NCBI GenBank assembly: GCA_947175035.1 | Contig: CAMWLG010000040.1 | Coordinates: 1-32,537 of the forward strand | Direction of reading: 5' to 3' | Source of the DNA: an uncultured Lachnospiraceae bacterium | GTDB taxonomy: Bacteria > Bacillota > Clostridia > Lachnospirales > Lachnospiraceae | DNA length: 32,537 nt | Shown here: positions 1 to 7,575 of the stretch, piece by piece | Position numbering within the stretch: position 1 is the first letter of the stretch | How the letters are laid out: each line of letters opens with the position of its first letter | Notes under the pieces: generated by a model | Database searches by the model: none | Seen by the model: only the letters and a program-made list of their open reading frames with translations | What the model was told of the DNA's origin: nothing | Program-made: the position numbers and the translations under genes

Positions 1-41
1 TTTCTGTCAAAGAGAAATGGGTTTTGTGTCTGGTAAGCTCA

Positions 42-566
42 TTATGAGCTGAGAGAGTTGCTCGTTTCTTTTTTTATGTCCAGAATATCATACAGATACT
101 TTTTTCCATCCGCAGAATGCCGAATCAACATTGTTGCCCTAAAGCGATTATACCTCTCGATTTCTCCATCTTCATCATATACAGGTAGTTCAAAATATGC
201 ATCATATCTGTACCATCCATATTGAGCATTTCTGATATGTCTCGAATCATGATTTTCTAAAAACCGCTTGTTGACAGCCATTTCCAACAATTCCGGAATT
301 CCCTGTGCTGCATTAGCCTTGGCTTTTGCAAGTGTTCCCATCAACTTATAGGTATATCTCGATCCGGTATATTCATCCGGCAGATCGGAGCCGATATATA
401 TTATATCCTTTGTCTCAGCTATTTCGTATGCTGCACCAACATAATCTTTCAAGTATTCTCGTACTTGCCTCCAGTCAATAGACCGCTTCCCCTGAAACCT
501 GATATCATGGATTCTCACAATCTTATTTTTCTCACTGCCCGTGACGATTTCTACCTTTCTCTCCAA
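42..566 (-). CDS. Orphan hypothetical protein resembling phage/ICE polyvalent-protein domains (LPD3/BECR-like)
   Basis: A 174-residue protein of unknown function. I chose the TTG start at 566 because AAAGGA lies 5 bases upstream; the in-frame GTG at 638 and ATG at 615 lack a well-placed ribosome binding site. Visible blocks are a central GTLAKAKANAAQGIPELLE segment (about 77-95), an Asn-His pair followed by GWYRYDAYFELPV (105-129), and a C-terminal strand segment RFRATMLIRHSADGKKYLYD (141-160) followed by ILDIKKE. From memory, this architecture recurs in Lachnospiraceae proteins and resembles the LPD3 or barnase-EndoU-like domains of large phage and conjugative-element polypeptides. That assignment is inference. 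The gene is clearly AT-richer than rlmD next door (about 38% versus 62% GC in one sampled 60-base line of each), which suggests acquisition. It lies 90 bases downstream of rlmD, on the same strand. Confidence 0.55.
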   Translation of the reverse strand: MERKVEIVTGSEKNKIVRIHDIRFQGKRSIDWRQVREYLKDYVGAAYEIAETKDIIYIGSDLPDEYTGSRYTYKLMGTLAKAKANAAQGIPELLEMAVNKRFLENHDSRHIRNAQYGWYRYDAYFELPVYDEDGEIERYNRFRATMLIRHSADGKKYLYDILDIKKETSNSLSS

Positions 567-656
567 TGTAATCCTTTCACTCCTTCGTATTTTGCTGCCA
601 AAAATTGTGTCTCGCATTTGATGTGCACGAATCTCCACTGTTATCAGTCGAATAAT

Positions 657-2060
657 CTAAGATTTGATTTCTCCCATGGAAAGCAAAGCCACTACCTCCA
701 CCCCGCTTGTCCACGGGAACTGGTCCACCGCCACAGCCCGCTCCACTCTGTATCCTTCTCTTAAGAACACCTCCAAGTCCCTCACTAAGCTGGTTGGCTT
801 ACAGGAGATATAGACAATATGCTCCACACCATAACCGATAATCTTTGGCAGCGCCTTGGGATGGATACCGTCTCTGGGCGGATCCAGAATGATGATATCC
901 GGCCTCTCCTCCACTTCATCCAGCACCTTCAGCACATCCCCTGCGATAAACTCACAATTGTCCAGCCCGTTCTCCGCAGCACTCTTTCTGGCGGCCTCCA
1001 CAGCCTCCTCCACAAGCTCCACACCGATAACCCGTCCCGCGGTCTTTGCCATCAGTTGGGCAATGGTCCCCGTACCGCTGTACAGGTCAAAAACCGTCCG
1101 GCCGGCTCCCAAATCCCCCACGTACTCCCGCGCCGTCTCATACAATACCTCCGCGCTGTAGGAATTCGTCTGGAAAAAGGAAAAGACCGATATCTTGAAA
1201 CGGAGCCCCAACAGCTCCTCGTAAAAATAATCCTTCCCGTATAGCAAATCTGTCCTGTCACTGCGCACCACGTCAGCCATGGAATCATTCACGATATGTA
1301 AGATTCCTGCCAATTTGCCCTGCAGAAGCCCGTTCGTTTCAAGGGACACAAGCGCCTCCGCAAAACCATTGATCAGCGCTTTTTCATCCTGCGGATTTTG
1401 CGAGCTGGTCACCAGCGCCACCAGAATCTCCCCTGTGCGGGAAGCCTTGCGCACCAAGAGATGCCGCAGATATCCCTCATGACTCAGTCTGTGGAAATAG
1501 CGCACCTGTCTCGCCGCAAAATATTCCCTCACAGTCCTCAGTATCAAACGATAATCCCCGTCCACGATGCGGCAGTCCTCCACCGTCACTAAATCATAAA
1601 AGCTGCCCCGCCTGTGCATTCCCAGAGCCAGCGGCCCGCCCTTGTACTCATCCCCGAAGGAGAACTCCATCTTGTTGCGATATTCATAAATGGCAGGACT
1701 CCCCTTGATGCCCTCAAAGCACCACTCCTCCTGCCTTCCCGCAAGAACACCGTCCAGCAGCCGCTTCACTTGCTCTTCCTTCAACTTAAGTTGTTCCTCA
1801 TAGGGAAGAGAAAGATATGTACATCCGCCGCACAACCCAAAATGGGAACACGGATGTCCGGTCTCCAATGGGGATGCCTCAAGCACCTCCAGAAGCCTTC
1901 CTTCCGCCTTCCCTCCGCGCGCTTTATTCACAACAAAACGAATTCTCTGACCGGGCAGGCACAGCTTTACAACCGCGGTCTCCTCTCCCACACGCACAAT
2001 TCCTTTGCCAGGAAAGTCAACCCGTTCCACGTTTCCCTCATATACCTGTCCCTTTTTCAT
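657..2060 (-). CDS. rlmD: 23S rRNA (uracil-C5)-methyltransferase, RlmD/RlmCD type
   Basis: Methylates a uracil at C5 in 23S rRNA using S-adenosylmethionine. Family members with this layout modify U1939, and in Firmicutes one enzyme (RlmCD) can also modify U747. The 467 residues show an N-terminal TRAM domain (about 1-60), an iron-sulfur cluster site with Cys71, Cys77, Cys80 and Cys163, the SAM-binding DLYSGTGT motif (325-332), the QTN motif (297-299), LDPPRDG (392-398) and the catalytic nucleophile Cys420 in YISCKP. Length is normal for the TrmA/RumA family. A GAGGGAG site precedes the ATG. The gene follows the small membrane-protein gene after 4 bases, so the two are probably co-transcribed. 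Which uridine it modifies cannot be read from sequence. Confidence 0.93.
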   Translation of the reverse strand: MKKGQVYEGNVERVDFPGKGIVRVGEETAVVKLCLPGQRIRFVVNKARGGKAEGRLLEVLEASPLETGHPCSHFGLCGGCTYLSLPYEEQLKLKEEQVKRLLDGVLAGRQEEWCFEGIKGSPAIYEYRNKMEFSFGDEYKGGPLALGMHRRGSFYDLVTVEDCRIVDGDYRLILRTVREYFAARQVRYFHRLSHEGYLRHLLVRKASRTGEILVALVTSSQNPQDEKALINGFAEALVSLETNGLLQGKLAGILHIVNDSMADVVRSDRTDLLYGKDYFYEELLGLRFKISVFSFFQTNSYSAEVLYETAREYVGDLGAGRTVFDLYSGTGTIAQLMAKTAGRVIGVELVEEAVEAARKSAAENGLDNCEFIAGDVLKVLDEVEERPDIIILDPPRDGIHPKALPKIIGYGVEHIVYISCKPTSLVRDLEVFLREGYRVERAVAVDQFPWTSGVEVVALLSMGEIKS

Positions 2061-2064
2061 AGAC

Positions 2065-2334
2065 TCAGTTCACTCCCTCATCCTCGAAGAAGTCCTCATC
2101 ATCCTCAAAATCATCCTCGAAATCGTCATCAAAATCTTCCAAATAATCCGGATGGAAATAACGATACACGGCATAGCCCACAGCGGCAGCCGCCACCACC
2201 ACACCTATGATGGCAAAAATCCAAAGAATCGCATTACACTTTTTCTTTCTCTCCTCTTCTTCCCTCTTCTTGCCAAGAAGTTCGTTGAGTTTAAACTCAT
2301 TTGCCATCTCCAAAGCCTTTTCCAATTTGTCCAT
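2065..2334 (-). CDS. Small single-pass membrane protein with acidic C-terminal tail
   Basis: An 89-residue protein with no family I recognise. The start at 2334 is chosen because GGAAGG sits 7 bases upstream; two upstream in-frame ATGs at 2340 and 2355 overlap or precede that site. It has a charged N-terminal helix rich in Glu, Lys and Leu (about 1-33), a membrane segment of about 22 residues (about 36-57), and a tail dominated by Asp, Glu and Phe (about 65-87). The topology suggests a bitopic protein with a strongly anionic tail. It is the first gene of a unit with rlmD and has a promoter with an extended -10 box just upstream. Function unknown. Confidence 0.75.
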   Translation of the reverse strand: MDKLEKALEMANEFKLNELLGKKREEEERKKKCNAILWIFAIIGVVVAAAAVGYAVYRYFHPDYLEDFDDDFEDDFEDDEDFFEDEGVN

Positions 2335-2371
2335 AATCATACCTTCCTTTCTCAATAGGTGGTTCTAGTCT

Positions 2372-2377
2372 AGTATA
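2372..2377 (-). promoter_or_regulatory. Extended -10 promoter for the small membrane protein-rlmD unit
   Basis: On the minus strand the sequence reads TGATATACT, a TGn-extended -10 box (TATACT). No good -35 box lies at 17 bases. It sits about 38 bases upstream of the ATG at 2334. Confidence 0.5.
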
Positions 2378-2397
2378 TCACACTCTTTTTAAAATTA

Positions 2398-4650
2398 CTA
2401 CAACCTTTTCAATTTTGCAAACGAAGCATACATGATCTTCTGCCCTGCACCGTCAAACATCACCGTAACCTTGTAGTCCCTAGGTTCCTTGACAATCGCC
2501 GTCACTGTGCCCTCGCCGTACTTGATATGCCCCACTCTGTCACCCACATCATAGTCCAGGCTTCCGACAGCCTCGCTCTGCAGCCCCCGCTGTATGCCGG
2601 CAATCTGATTCAAGCTCCCGATTCCTTTGGCAATAAAGGGTTTATCAGCCTGCGGGGTGGTTCTGGGCAGCACGACCGCGCGGCTTCGCTCTAAAACCTC
2701 CGACGCCCGCTTAGTTCCAGGCATGGTATTATCCATAAGCGTTGCGGGAATCTCCCGCACGAACCGGCTGATGGCATTGTACTGTGTCTCTCCCCTCACC
2801 ATACGCATACGGGCACAAGTGAGCGTCAGCTCCTCCTTCGCCCTGGTGATACCCACATAGGCAAGGCGTCTCTCTTCCTCCATATCCTCCGGATCGTCCG
2901 TCTTAATGGACATATAGCTGGGGAACAGCCCGTCCTCCATACCGGAGAGATACACGGCCGGGAATTCCAACCCTTTGGCAGAATGCAGCGTCATCAGCAA
3001 AACCCTGTCGTCCCCGTCCGTCACACTGTCGATATCCGCTACCAGAGCAATCTCCTCCAAAAATTCCGAGAGGCTGATCTCGTCATGAGTCTCCTCATAG
3101 CTCACCGCCTTCGTGATTAATTCATCCAGATTGGAAAGCCTGTCCTCCGCAGACTCATCATCCTGATCACGCAGATATTCCTCATAGCCGGTATGCTCAA
3201 TCACCGCCTGAATCAACCCGGCAATTCCATAGGACTCCCGGCCGCTTCGAAGCACCTGGATCAAGTTGACAAAACCGTTAATTTTAGATGCCGCCCTGCC
3301 CAGCCCCGGCACATCATCCACCATGCACATGGCGTCATAAAGACTGATATCCCGCATCTGCGCGTAATCCGCAAGTTTTTCCACAGACGCGGCACCGATT
3401 CCTCTCTTGGGCACATTGATGACGCGCCGCAGCGCCACCTCATCCCGACCGCTGTCAATGGTTTTTAAATAGGCAAGTACATCCTTGATCTCAGCCCTGG
3501 CATAGAAATTCACACCTCCCACCACACTGTAGGGAATCCCTTCCACCACCATGCGCTCCTCCAGAAGTCTTGCCTGGGCATTGGTGCGGTAGAGCACGGC
3601 ACAACCGCCATACTTTGCCTCCCCCTGCCTTACTCTATGCTTGATATCGTCGGCAATATACTCCGCCTCCTCGTATGCATTGTCAAACTGCCGCAGATGA
3701 ATCCGGCTCCCGGCGCCTTGATCCGTCCATAATGCCTTATCCTTGCGCCCAACATTGTTCTTGATCACCGCATTGGCAGCATCCAAAATATTCTGAGTGG
3801 AACGATAATTTTGCTCCAGCTTGATCACGACCGCCTCCGGATAGTGAATCTCAAAGTCAAGAATATTCCTGATATTCGCTCCCCGAAACCGATAGATTGA
3901 CTGATCGTCATCCCCCACCACGCAAAGGTTTCGATACTTATCCGCCAAGAGACGGATCAGCTCAAACTGCGCCAGATTCGTGTCCTGATACTCATCCACC
4001 ATGATATAGCGAAAACGCTCCTGATAATTTTCCAGAACCTCCGGACAACATTTGAAAAGTTCCACCGTCTGGGTAAGGATATCATCAAAATCCAGCGCGT
4101 TGCTTTTCTTCAAGGTTTCCTGATACTCTCTGTAAGCCCTCGCCGTCACTTGCTTGTGATAATTCCCCACAGCCTGAATCTCATACTCCCGCACATCCAC
4201 CAAGTCATTTTTCGCCGAGGAAACAGCGTTCAAAAGACTCCTCTCAGAATATGTCTTGGTGTCGATATTCAGCCTTTTACACACGCCCCTCATTACGGTT
4301 TTCTGGTCATCCGTATCATAAATGGTGAAGTTGTTATCATATCCTATCCGGTCAATATGCCTGCGCAAAATACGCACACACGCGGAATGAAAAGTGCTGA
4401 CCCATATCTGATCCGCCCCAAAACCCACAATACTGTCCACCCGCTCCCGCATCTCCTGCGCCGCCTTATTCGTAAAAGTAATCGCCAGGATATTCCATGG
4501 ATTTACCCCCATCTCGTCGATGAGATAAGCAATCCTATGGGTCAGCGTGCGGGTCTTACCGCTTCCGGCGCCCGCCAGCAAAAGAAGGGGCCCGTCCGTG
4601 TGATAGACGGCCTCCTTCTGTTCTTTGTTCAAAGTATCATAAATGCTCAT
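2398..4650 (-). CDS. pcrA: ATP-dependent DNA helicase PcrA (UvrD/Rep family)
   Basis: A 3'-5' superfamily 1A DNA helicase used in repair and in clearing replication and recombination intermediates; in Firmicutes PcrA is the housekeeping UvrD homologue. The 750 residues carry the Q-motif region, Walker A AGAGSGKT (26-33), the ITFTNKAA motif, the DEYQD Walker B box, QNYRST, the VLLMTLHSAKGLEF motif and the YVGITRA motif. The C-terminal region contains the Tudor-like GDRVGHIKYGEGTV block typical of PcrA. Length is normal. AAGGAAG precedes the ATG. Only one base separates the start from the stop codon of the TIM44-like gene, so it is translated from the same mRNA as that gene and the SPFH gene. 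Confidence 0.96.
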   Translation of the reverse strand: MSIYDTLNKEQKEAVYHTDGPLLLLAGAGSGKTRTLTHRIAYLIDEMGVNPWNILAITFTNKAAQEMRERVDSIVGFGADQIWVSTFHSACVRILRRHIDRIGYDNNFTIYDTDDQKTVMRGVCKRLNIDTKTYSERSLLNAVSSAKNDLVDVREYEIQAVGNYHKQVTARAYREYQETLKKSNALDFDDILTQTVELFKCCPEVLENYQERFRYIMVDEYQDTNLAQFELIRLLADKYRNLCVVGDDDQSIYRFRGANIRNILDFEIHYPEAVVIKLEQNYRSTQNILDAANAVIKNNVGRKDKALWTDQGAGSRIHLRQFDNAYEEAEYIADDIKHRVRQGEAKYGGCAVLYRTNAQARLLEERMVVEGIPYSVVGGVNFYARAEIKDVLAYLKTIDSGRDEVALRRVINVPKRGIGAASVEKLADYAQMRDISLYDAMCMVDDVPGLGRAASKINGFVNLIQVLRSGRESYGIAGLIQAVIEHTGYEEYLRDQDDESAEDRLSNLDELITKAVSYEETHDEISLSEFLEEIALVADIDSVTDGDDRVLLMTLHSAKGLEFPAVYLSGMEDGLFPSYMSIKTDDPEDMEEERRLAYVGITRAKEELTLTCARMRMVRGETQYNAISRFVREIPATLMDNTMPGTKRASEVLERSRAVVLPRTTPQADKPFIAKGIGSLNQIAGIQRGLQSEAVGSLDYDVGDRVGHIKYGEGTVTAIVKEPRDYKVTVMFDGAGQKIMYASFAKLKRL

Positions 4651-4651
4651 A

Positions 4652-5428
4652 TTATTTCACTTCCTTCACCGCTGTGAAATTCCATACACGTATATTGAAC
4701 TCCACCACCGGCGTATCGCAATAAGGACATTTCTTGGCGCCCAGCGACATCAATGGTGCTCCACAGTTGGGACAATTCAATCCCAGACCCGAATCCTCTA
4801 AATTCTCCACCGTGTCGCGATCCTGAATGTAGGAAACCTCCACATTATAGCGTGTCTGCTCCTTCATATCACTGTGCCCCTCGACAAGCTTCCCGTCTCT
4901 CTCCACATAATGAATAGATTCCACGGCGGACTGCAGCACAATACTACAGCGCCCCTTTATCTTTCGGTACTGGTTGATCTCCGTGCGGTGTATATGTATT
5001 CTCTGAAAATACTCCCTGCACTCCCGATTCTGAAGCATCTGAATTCGCTGACGCAGACTGTCCTTCAGCTCCTCGGTTCCCTCCTCAAGCAGCGAGGCAT
5101 TCATTCCGTCAATCCCCCGCAGATAGGAAGTCAACACATTTTCCGCACGAGTCTTCATCTCGTCATAATGAAACTCTGGAAAATCCCTCATAATCTGCGG
5201 TAGATAAAGATTGGTGGCGGAGGACACTGACTTTGGCGTGTTGGCATTCTCCAACTCCACCTTTTTCATGCCCTCCACCGGATTGTTCGTACCAAAAATC
5301 ATTCGTGAATAGGACTGCACAGTCCTAGAAACACGACGATAAATCGTGTATCCTATGACACCAACCACAGCGATGCTCACCGCAAAAATCCCCGCCGCAA
5401 TCAATAACCCGACAACACTTGCGTTCAC
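4652..5428 (-). CDS. Membrane-anchored TIM44-like domain protein with C-terminal zinc ribbon
   Basis: A 258-residue protein with a GTG start preceded by GGGAGAG. It has an N-terminal membrane segment (about 5-29), a linker, an alpha/beta region (about 72-205) that resembles the TIM44-like ligand-binding fold, and a zinc ribbon formed by Cys219, Cys222, Cys234 and Cys237. The most likely topology is a short extracellular N-terminus with the domain and ribbon in the cytoplasm. Bacterial TIM44-like proteins are mostly uncharacterised and are linked to membrane-associated protein handling; that role is inference here. The gene lies 32 bases after the SPFH/zinc-ribbon gene and 1 base before pcrA. 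Two successive membrane-associated zinc-ribbon proteins suggest a joint complex. Confidence 0.72.
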   Translation of the reverse strand: MNASVVGLLIAAGIFAVSIAVVGVIGYTIYRRVSRTVQSYSRMIFGTNNPVEGMKKVELENANTPKSVSSATNLYLPQIMRDFPEFHYDEMKTRAENVLTSYLRGIDGMNASLLEEGTEELKDSLRQRIQMLQNRECREYFQRIHIHRTEINQYRKIKGRCSIVLQSAVESIHYVERDGKLVEGHSDMKEQTRYNVEVSYIQDRDTVENLEDSGLGLNCPNCGAPLMSLGAKKCPYCDTPVVEFNIRVWNFTAVKEVK

Positions 5429-5460
5429 CTGTCTCTCCCTTTCCTTCCAGACAGCTCTGT

Positions 5461-6813
5461 TTATACTCTGTCATTCTCGTCAAAAGGATCTCCGCACTCC
5501 GGACAGAACTTAGGAGGGTTCATAGGATCCTCCGGCTCCCATCCGCACTTATCACATTTGTAAAGCGGCGCGCCCTCCGGCTTCTTAGCCCCGCACTCTG
5601 AACAGAATTTCCCCTGATTCACAGCGCCACAGCTACAGGTCCAGCCCGCCTCGCTGGGCTTCGGCTTGCCACACTCCGCGCAGAACTTCCCTCGGTTGTC
5701 CGTCTTGCCACAACCACAGGCCCAGCCCAACACAGGAGCCTGCGAAGGTGCCTGCATCTGAGGATTGCCCGCAGCCACACCTGCCATCTGACCCTGTCCC
5801 GCCACCTGATTCTGGGCGTTCATTTGATACAGGGTATTGGCATTCATGCCACCTGCCATATTCGCCATATTCATACCGGCAAATGCCATCATTGGACCGG
5901 TAGAGGTATTGGAGGCTGCCGCCTTCATCGCCTCGGCCTGCGCCGCGGTCAACGTGGCAGCTGCCATGCCGGGATTGGTCAAAACCTTGTTCTTCTGAAG
6001 CTCATTGAGCGTCTTTCTGTCTTCCTCGGGAATGGAAGGCGCGTTCATGGTCATGCTGACAATCTCAATACCGCGCAGCTGCGTCCATTTCTCCGTCAAC
6101 GCCTCCTTCAGATACTCTGTCAGCTCCTCGCAATGCGCCGGAATTTCACTGGGCCGGACACCCTGTGCTCCCACCTTCGCAAGCGCAGGCTGAAGCGCAG
6201 TGAGCAGCTCGGACTTCATCTGGCTCATAATCTCGGAACGCTTAAACTCCTGAGCCTTGTTGCCCGCCACGTTCTTATAAAACAACAACGGATCAATCAA
6301 TTTAAAGGAATACATACCATTACACTTAAGCACGGTATCCATATCGAAGCCGATATTCGCATCTACAATGCGGAACGGAATGGGAGTCGCAGTGCCATAC
6401 AGATTCTCCTTGATCTCTTTGATATTGAAAAAGTACACCCGCTGATCCTTCAATGTATCACCAGCTCCGGTAAAACGTCTTACCATGGTCTTAAAGCTGT
6501 TCACCGCGCTTGTGCCCAGACTGCCGGCAAAAATACTGGGCTCGGTAGAGGTGTCATACACAAACTCCCCGGGATCCGCACAAAACTCCGCAATCCCTCC
6601 CTGATCAACAATGATCATACACTGCCCTTCATTGATGGCAATGATGGAACCGTTGGAAATAATATTGTCCGTGCCCTTGTTGTTGCTGTTGCTACGTTTC
6701 TCCCCCTTCACCATCAACACATCATCCGAGAGGGAATTACAGTAGAAATACTCTATCCACTGATCTGCCAACATGCTGCTCACAGCATCCTTCGCCGCCC
6801 TAATCAATCCCAT
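5461..6813 (-). CDS. SPFH-domain protein with C-terminal zinc ribbons (YdjI-like)
   Basis: A 450-residue SPFH (stomatin/prohibitin/flotillin) protein. I start it at 6813 because GGAGG is 8 bases upstream; the ATG at 6819 is only 2 bases from that site. Regions are the SPFH-like domain (about 18-268), a flexible Met/Ala/Gly/Gln-rich linker (about 283-360) and three Cys-rich ribbons of the CxC...CxxC or CxxC...CxxC kind (about 366-441). The layout matches the 'virion core protein'-like SPFH family that includes B. subtilis YdjI, which acts at the membrane with PspA-type stress proteins. No pspA gene is visible here. It heads the operon SPFH-TIM44-like-pcrA and has a strong promoter. Membrane-scaffold or stress function is inferred from the family. 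Confidence 0.82.
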   Translation of the reverse strand: MGLIRAAKDAVSSMLADQWIEYFYCNSLSDDVLMVKGEKRSNSNNKGTDNIISNGSIIAINEGQCMIIVDQGGIAEFCADPGEFVYDTSTEPSIFAGSLGTSAVNSFKTMVRRFTGAGDTLKDQRVYFFNIKEIKENLYGTATPIPFRIVDANIGFDMDTVLKCNGMYSFKLIDPLLFYKNVAGNKAQEFKRSEIMSQMKSELLTALQPALAKVGAQGVRPSEIPAHCEELTEYLKEALTEKWTQLRGIEIVSMTMNAPSIPEEDRKTLNELQKNKVLTNPGMAAATLTAAQAEAMKAAASNTSTGPMMAFAGMNMANMAGGMNANTLYQMNAQNQVAGQGQMAGVAAGNPQMQAPSQAPVLGWACGCGKTDNRGKFCAECGKPKPSEAGWTCSCGAVNQGKFCSECGAKKPEGAPLYKCDKCGWEPEDPMNPPKFCPECGDPFDENDRV

Positions 6814-6856
6814 TTGCATATCCTCCGTTTTTTTATTTAAAAATCAACTCCCCATT

Positions 6857-6885
6857 ATTTTAGCAAATTTTTGAATGTTCCTCAA
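6857..6885 (-). promoter_or_regulatory. Sigma-A promoter of the SPFH-TIM44-pcrA operon
   Basis: Minus strand TTGAGG (6885-6880), a 17-base spacer and TAAAAT (6862-6857), with a TGC extension before the -10 box. It lies 44 bases upstream of the ATG at 6813. Confidence 0.75.
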
Positions 6886-6902
6886 CTATTTTCACAATAT
6901 TC

Positions 6903-6931
6903 TTTACAAATCTTCAAAATTCAACTAAACT
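6903..6931 (+). promoter_or_regulatory. Candidate sigma-A promoter of the XRE-like gene
   Basis: TTTACA (6903-6908), 17 bases, TAAACT (6926-6931), about 57 bases upstream of the ATG at 6988. It diverges from the SPFH promoter, with the two -35 boxes facing each other. Confidence 0.5.
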
Positions 6932-6987
6932 TTAGGAAGGCAACTGATTTTTATACGAATATATTAACACAGAGGAAACGATTTAAC

Positions 6988-7521
6988 ATGGGAAAAAAAG
7001 CTACAAAAGCCGCTGATAATATGTACTATCTCGCACGTTGCGAGGCCGCAGAGGGCAACACGGCTCCAAACGGATGCAATGCTGCTCCGCTCCCAGAGGA
7101 TGTCCGCACCGCCCTTAGCAGCCGTGAGAGGGCTTCCGAACTTCTCGGCATTGAACGCACCAGGCTCGCCCGTATTGAACTTGGCACCATCTCCCCCTAT
7201 CCAGAGGAGGTTAAGGCTATGGCGAAAGTATACAATGCCCCTGAGCTCTGCAACGCATACTGTGCCAGAGAATGCCCTATCGGGCGGGACAATGTGCCGG
7301 AGGTGACGATTGACGATTTTGACCGCCTGGCGTTGAAGGTCTTAGGCTCTCTAAAAGATATTGACGCCCTGCGCACCTCCCTCATCGCCATCTCCGAGGA
7401 TGGAGTGATTGAAGCGGATGAACAGCCTGCCTTCCAGGAGATTCTCGACTCTTTGGAGAAAATCAGCACCAACGCCAAAGCACTGCAGCTTTGGGCACTC
7501 AAAAATATTCGCTTAAAATAA
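6988..7521 (+). CDS. XRE-like helix-turn-helix protein with a conserved-looking Cys triplet
   Basis: A 177-residue probable DNA-binding regulator. The ATG at 6988 is preceded by AGAGGAAA; the open frame extends 39 codons further upstream but without a ribosome binding site and across the promoter. Residues 46-85 (SSRERASELLGIERTRLARI and onward) read as an XRE-type helix-turn-helix. It is followed by Cys88, Cys92 and Cys96 in CNAYCARECPIG, which could bind a metal or sense redox state. The C-terminal half is helical with no recognisable domain. It stands alone, divergent from the SPFH operon, which makes that operon a possible target. DNA binding is inferred from the motif only. Confidence 0.72.
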   Translation: MGKKATKAADNMYYLARCEAAEGNTAPNGCNAAPLPEDVRTALSSRERASELLGIERTRLARIELGTISPYPEEVKAMAKVYNAPELCNAYCARECPIGRDNVPEVTIDDFDRLALKVLGSLKDIDALRTSLIAISEDGVIEADEQPAFQEILDSLEKISTNAKALQLWALKNIRLK

Positions 7522-7549
7522 TGCCGCGAGGATCCATCCCCGCGGCATT
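7520..7549 (-). terminator. Hairpin between convergent genes, probable terminator
   Basis: Perfect 9-bp arms AATGCCGCG/CGCGGCATT (7520-7528 and 7541-7549) with a 12-base loop. On the minus strand it is followed by ATTTTAAG, so it best fits termination of the substrate-binding-protein gene. The plus-strand side has no T run. Confidence 0.5.
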
Positions 7550-7575
7550 CCCAATACCTATACATGGCATCTGGT

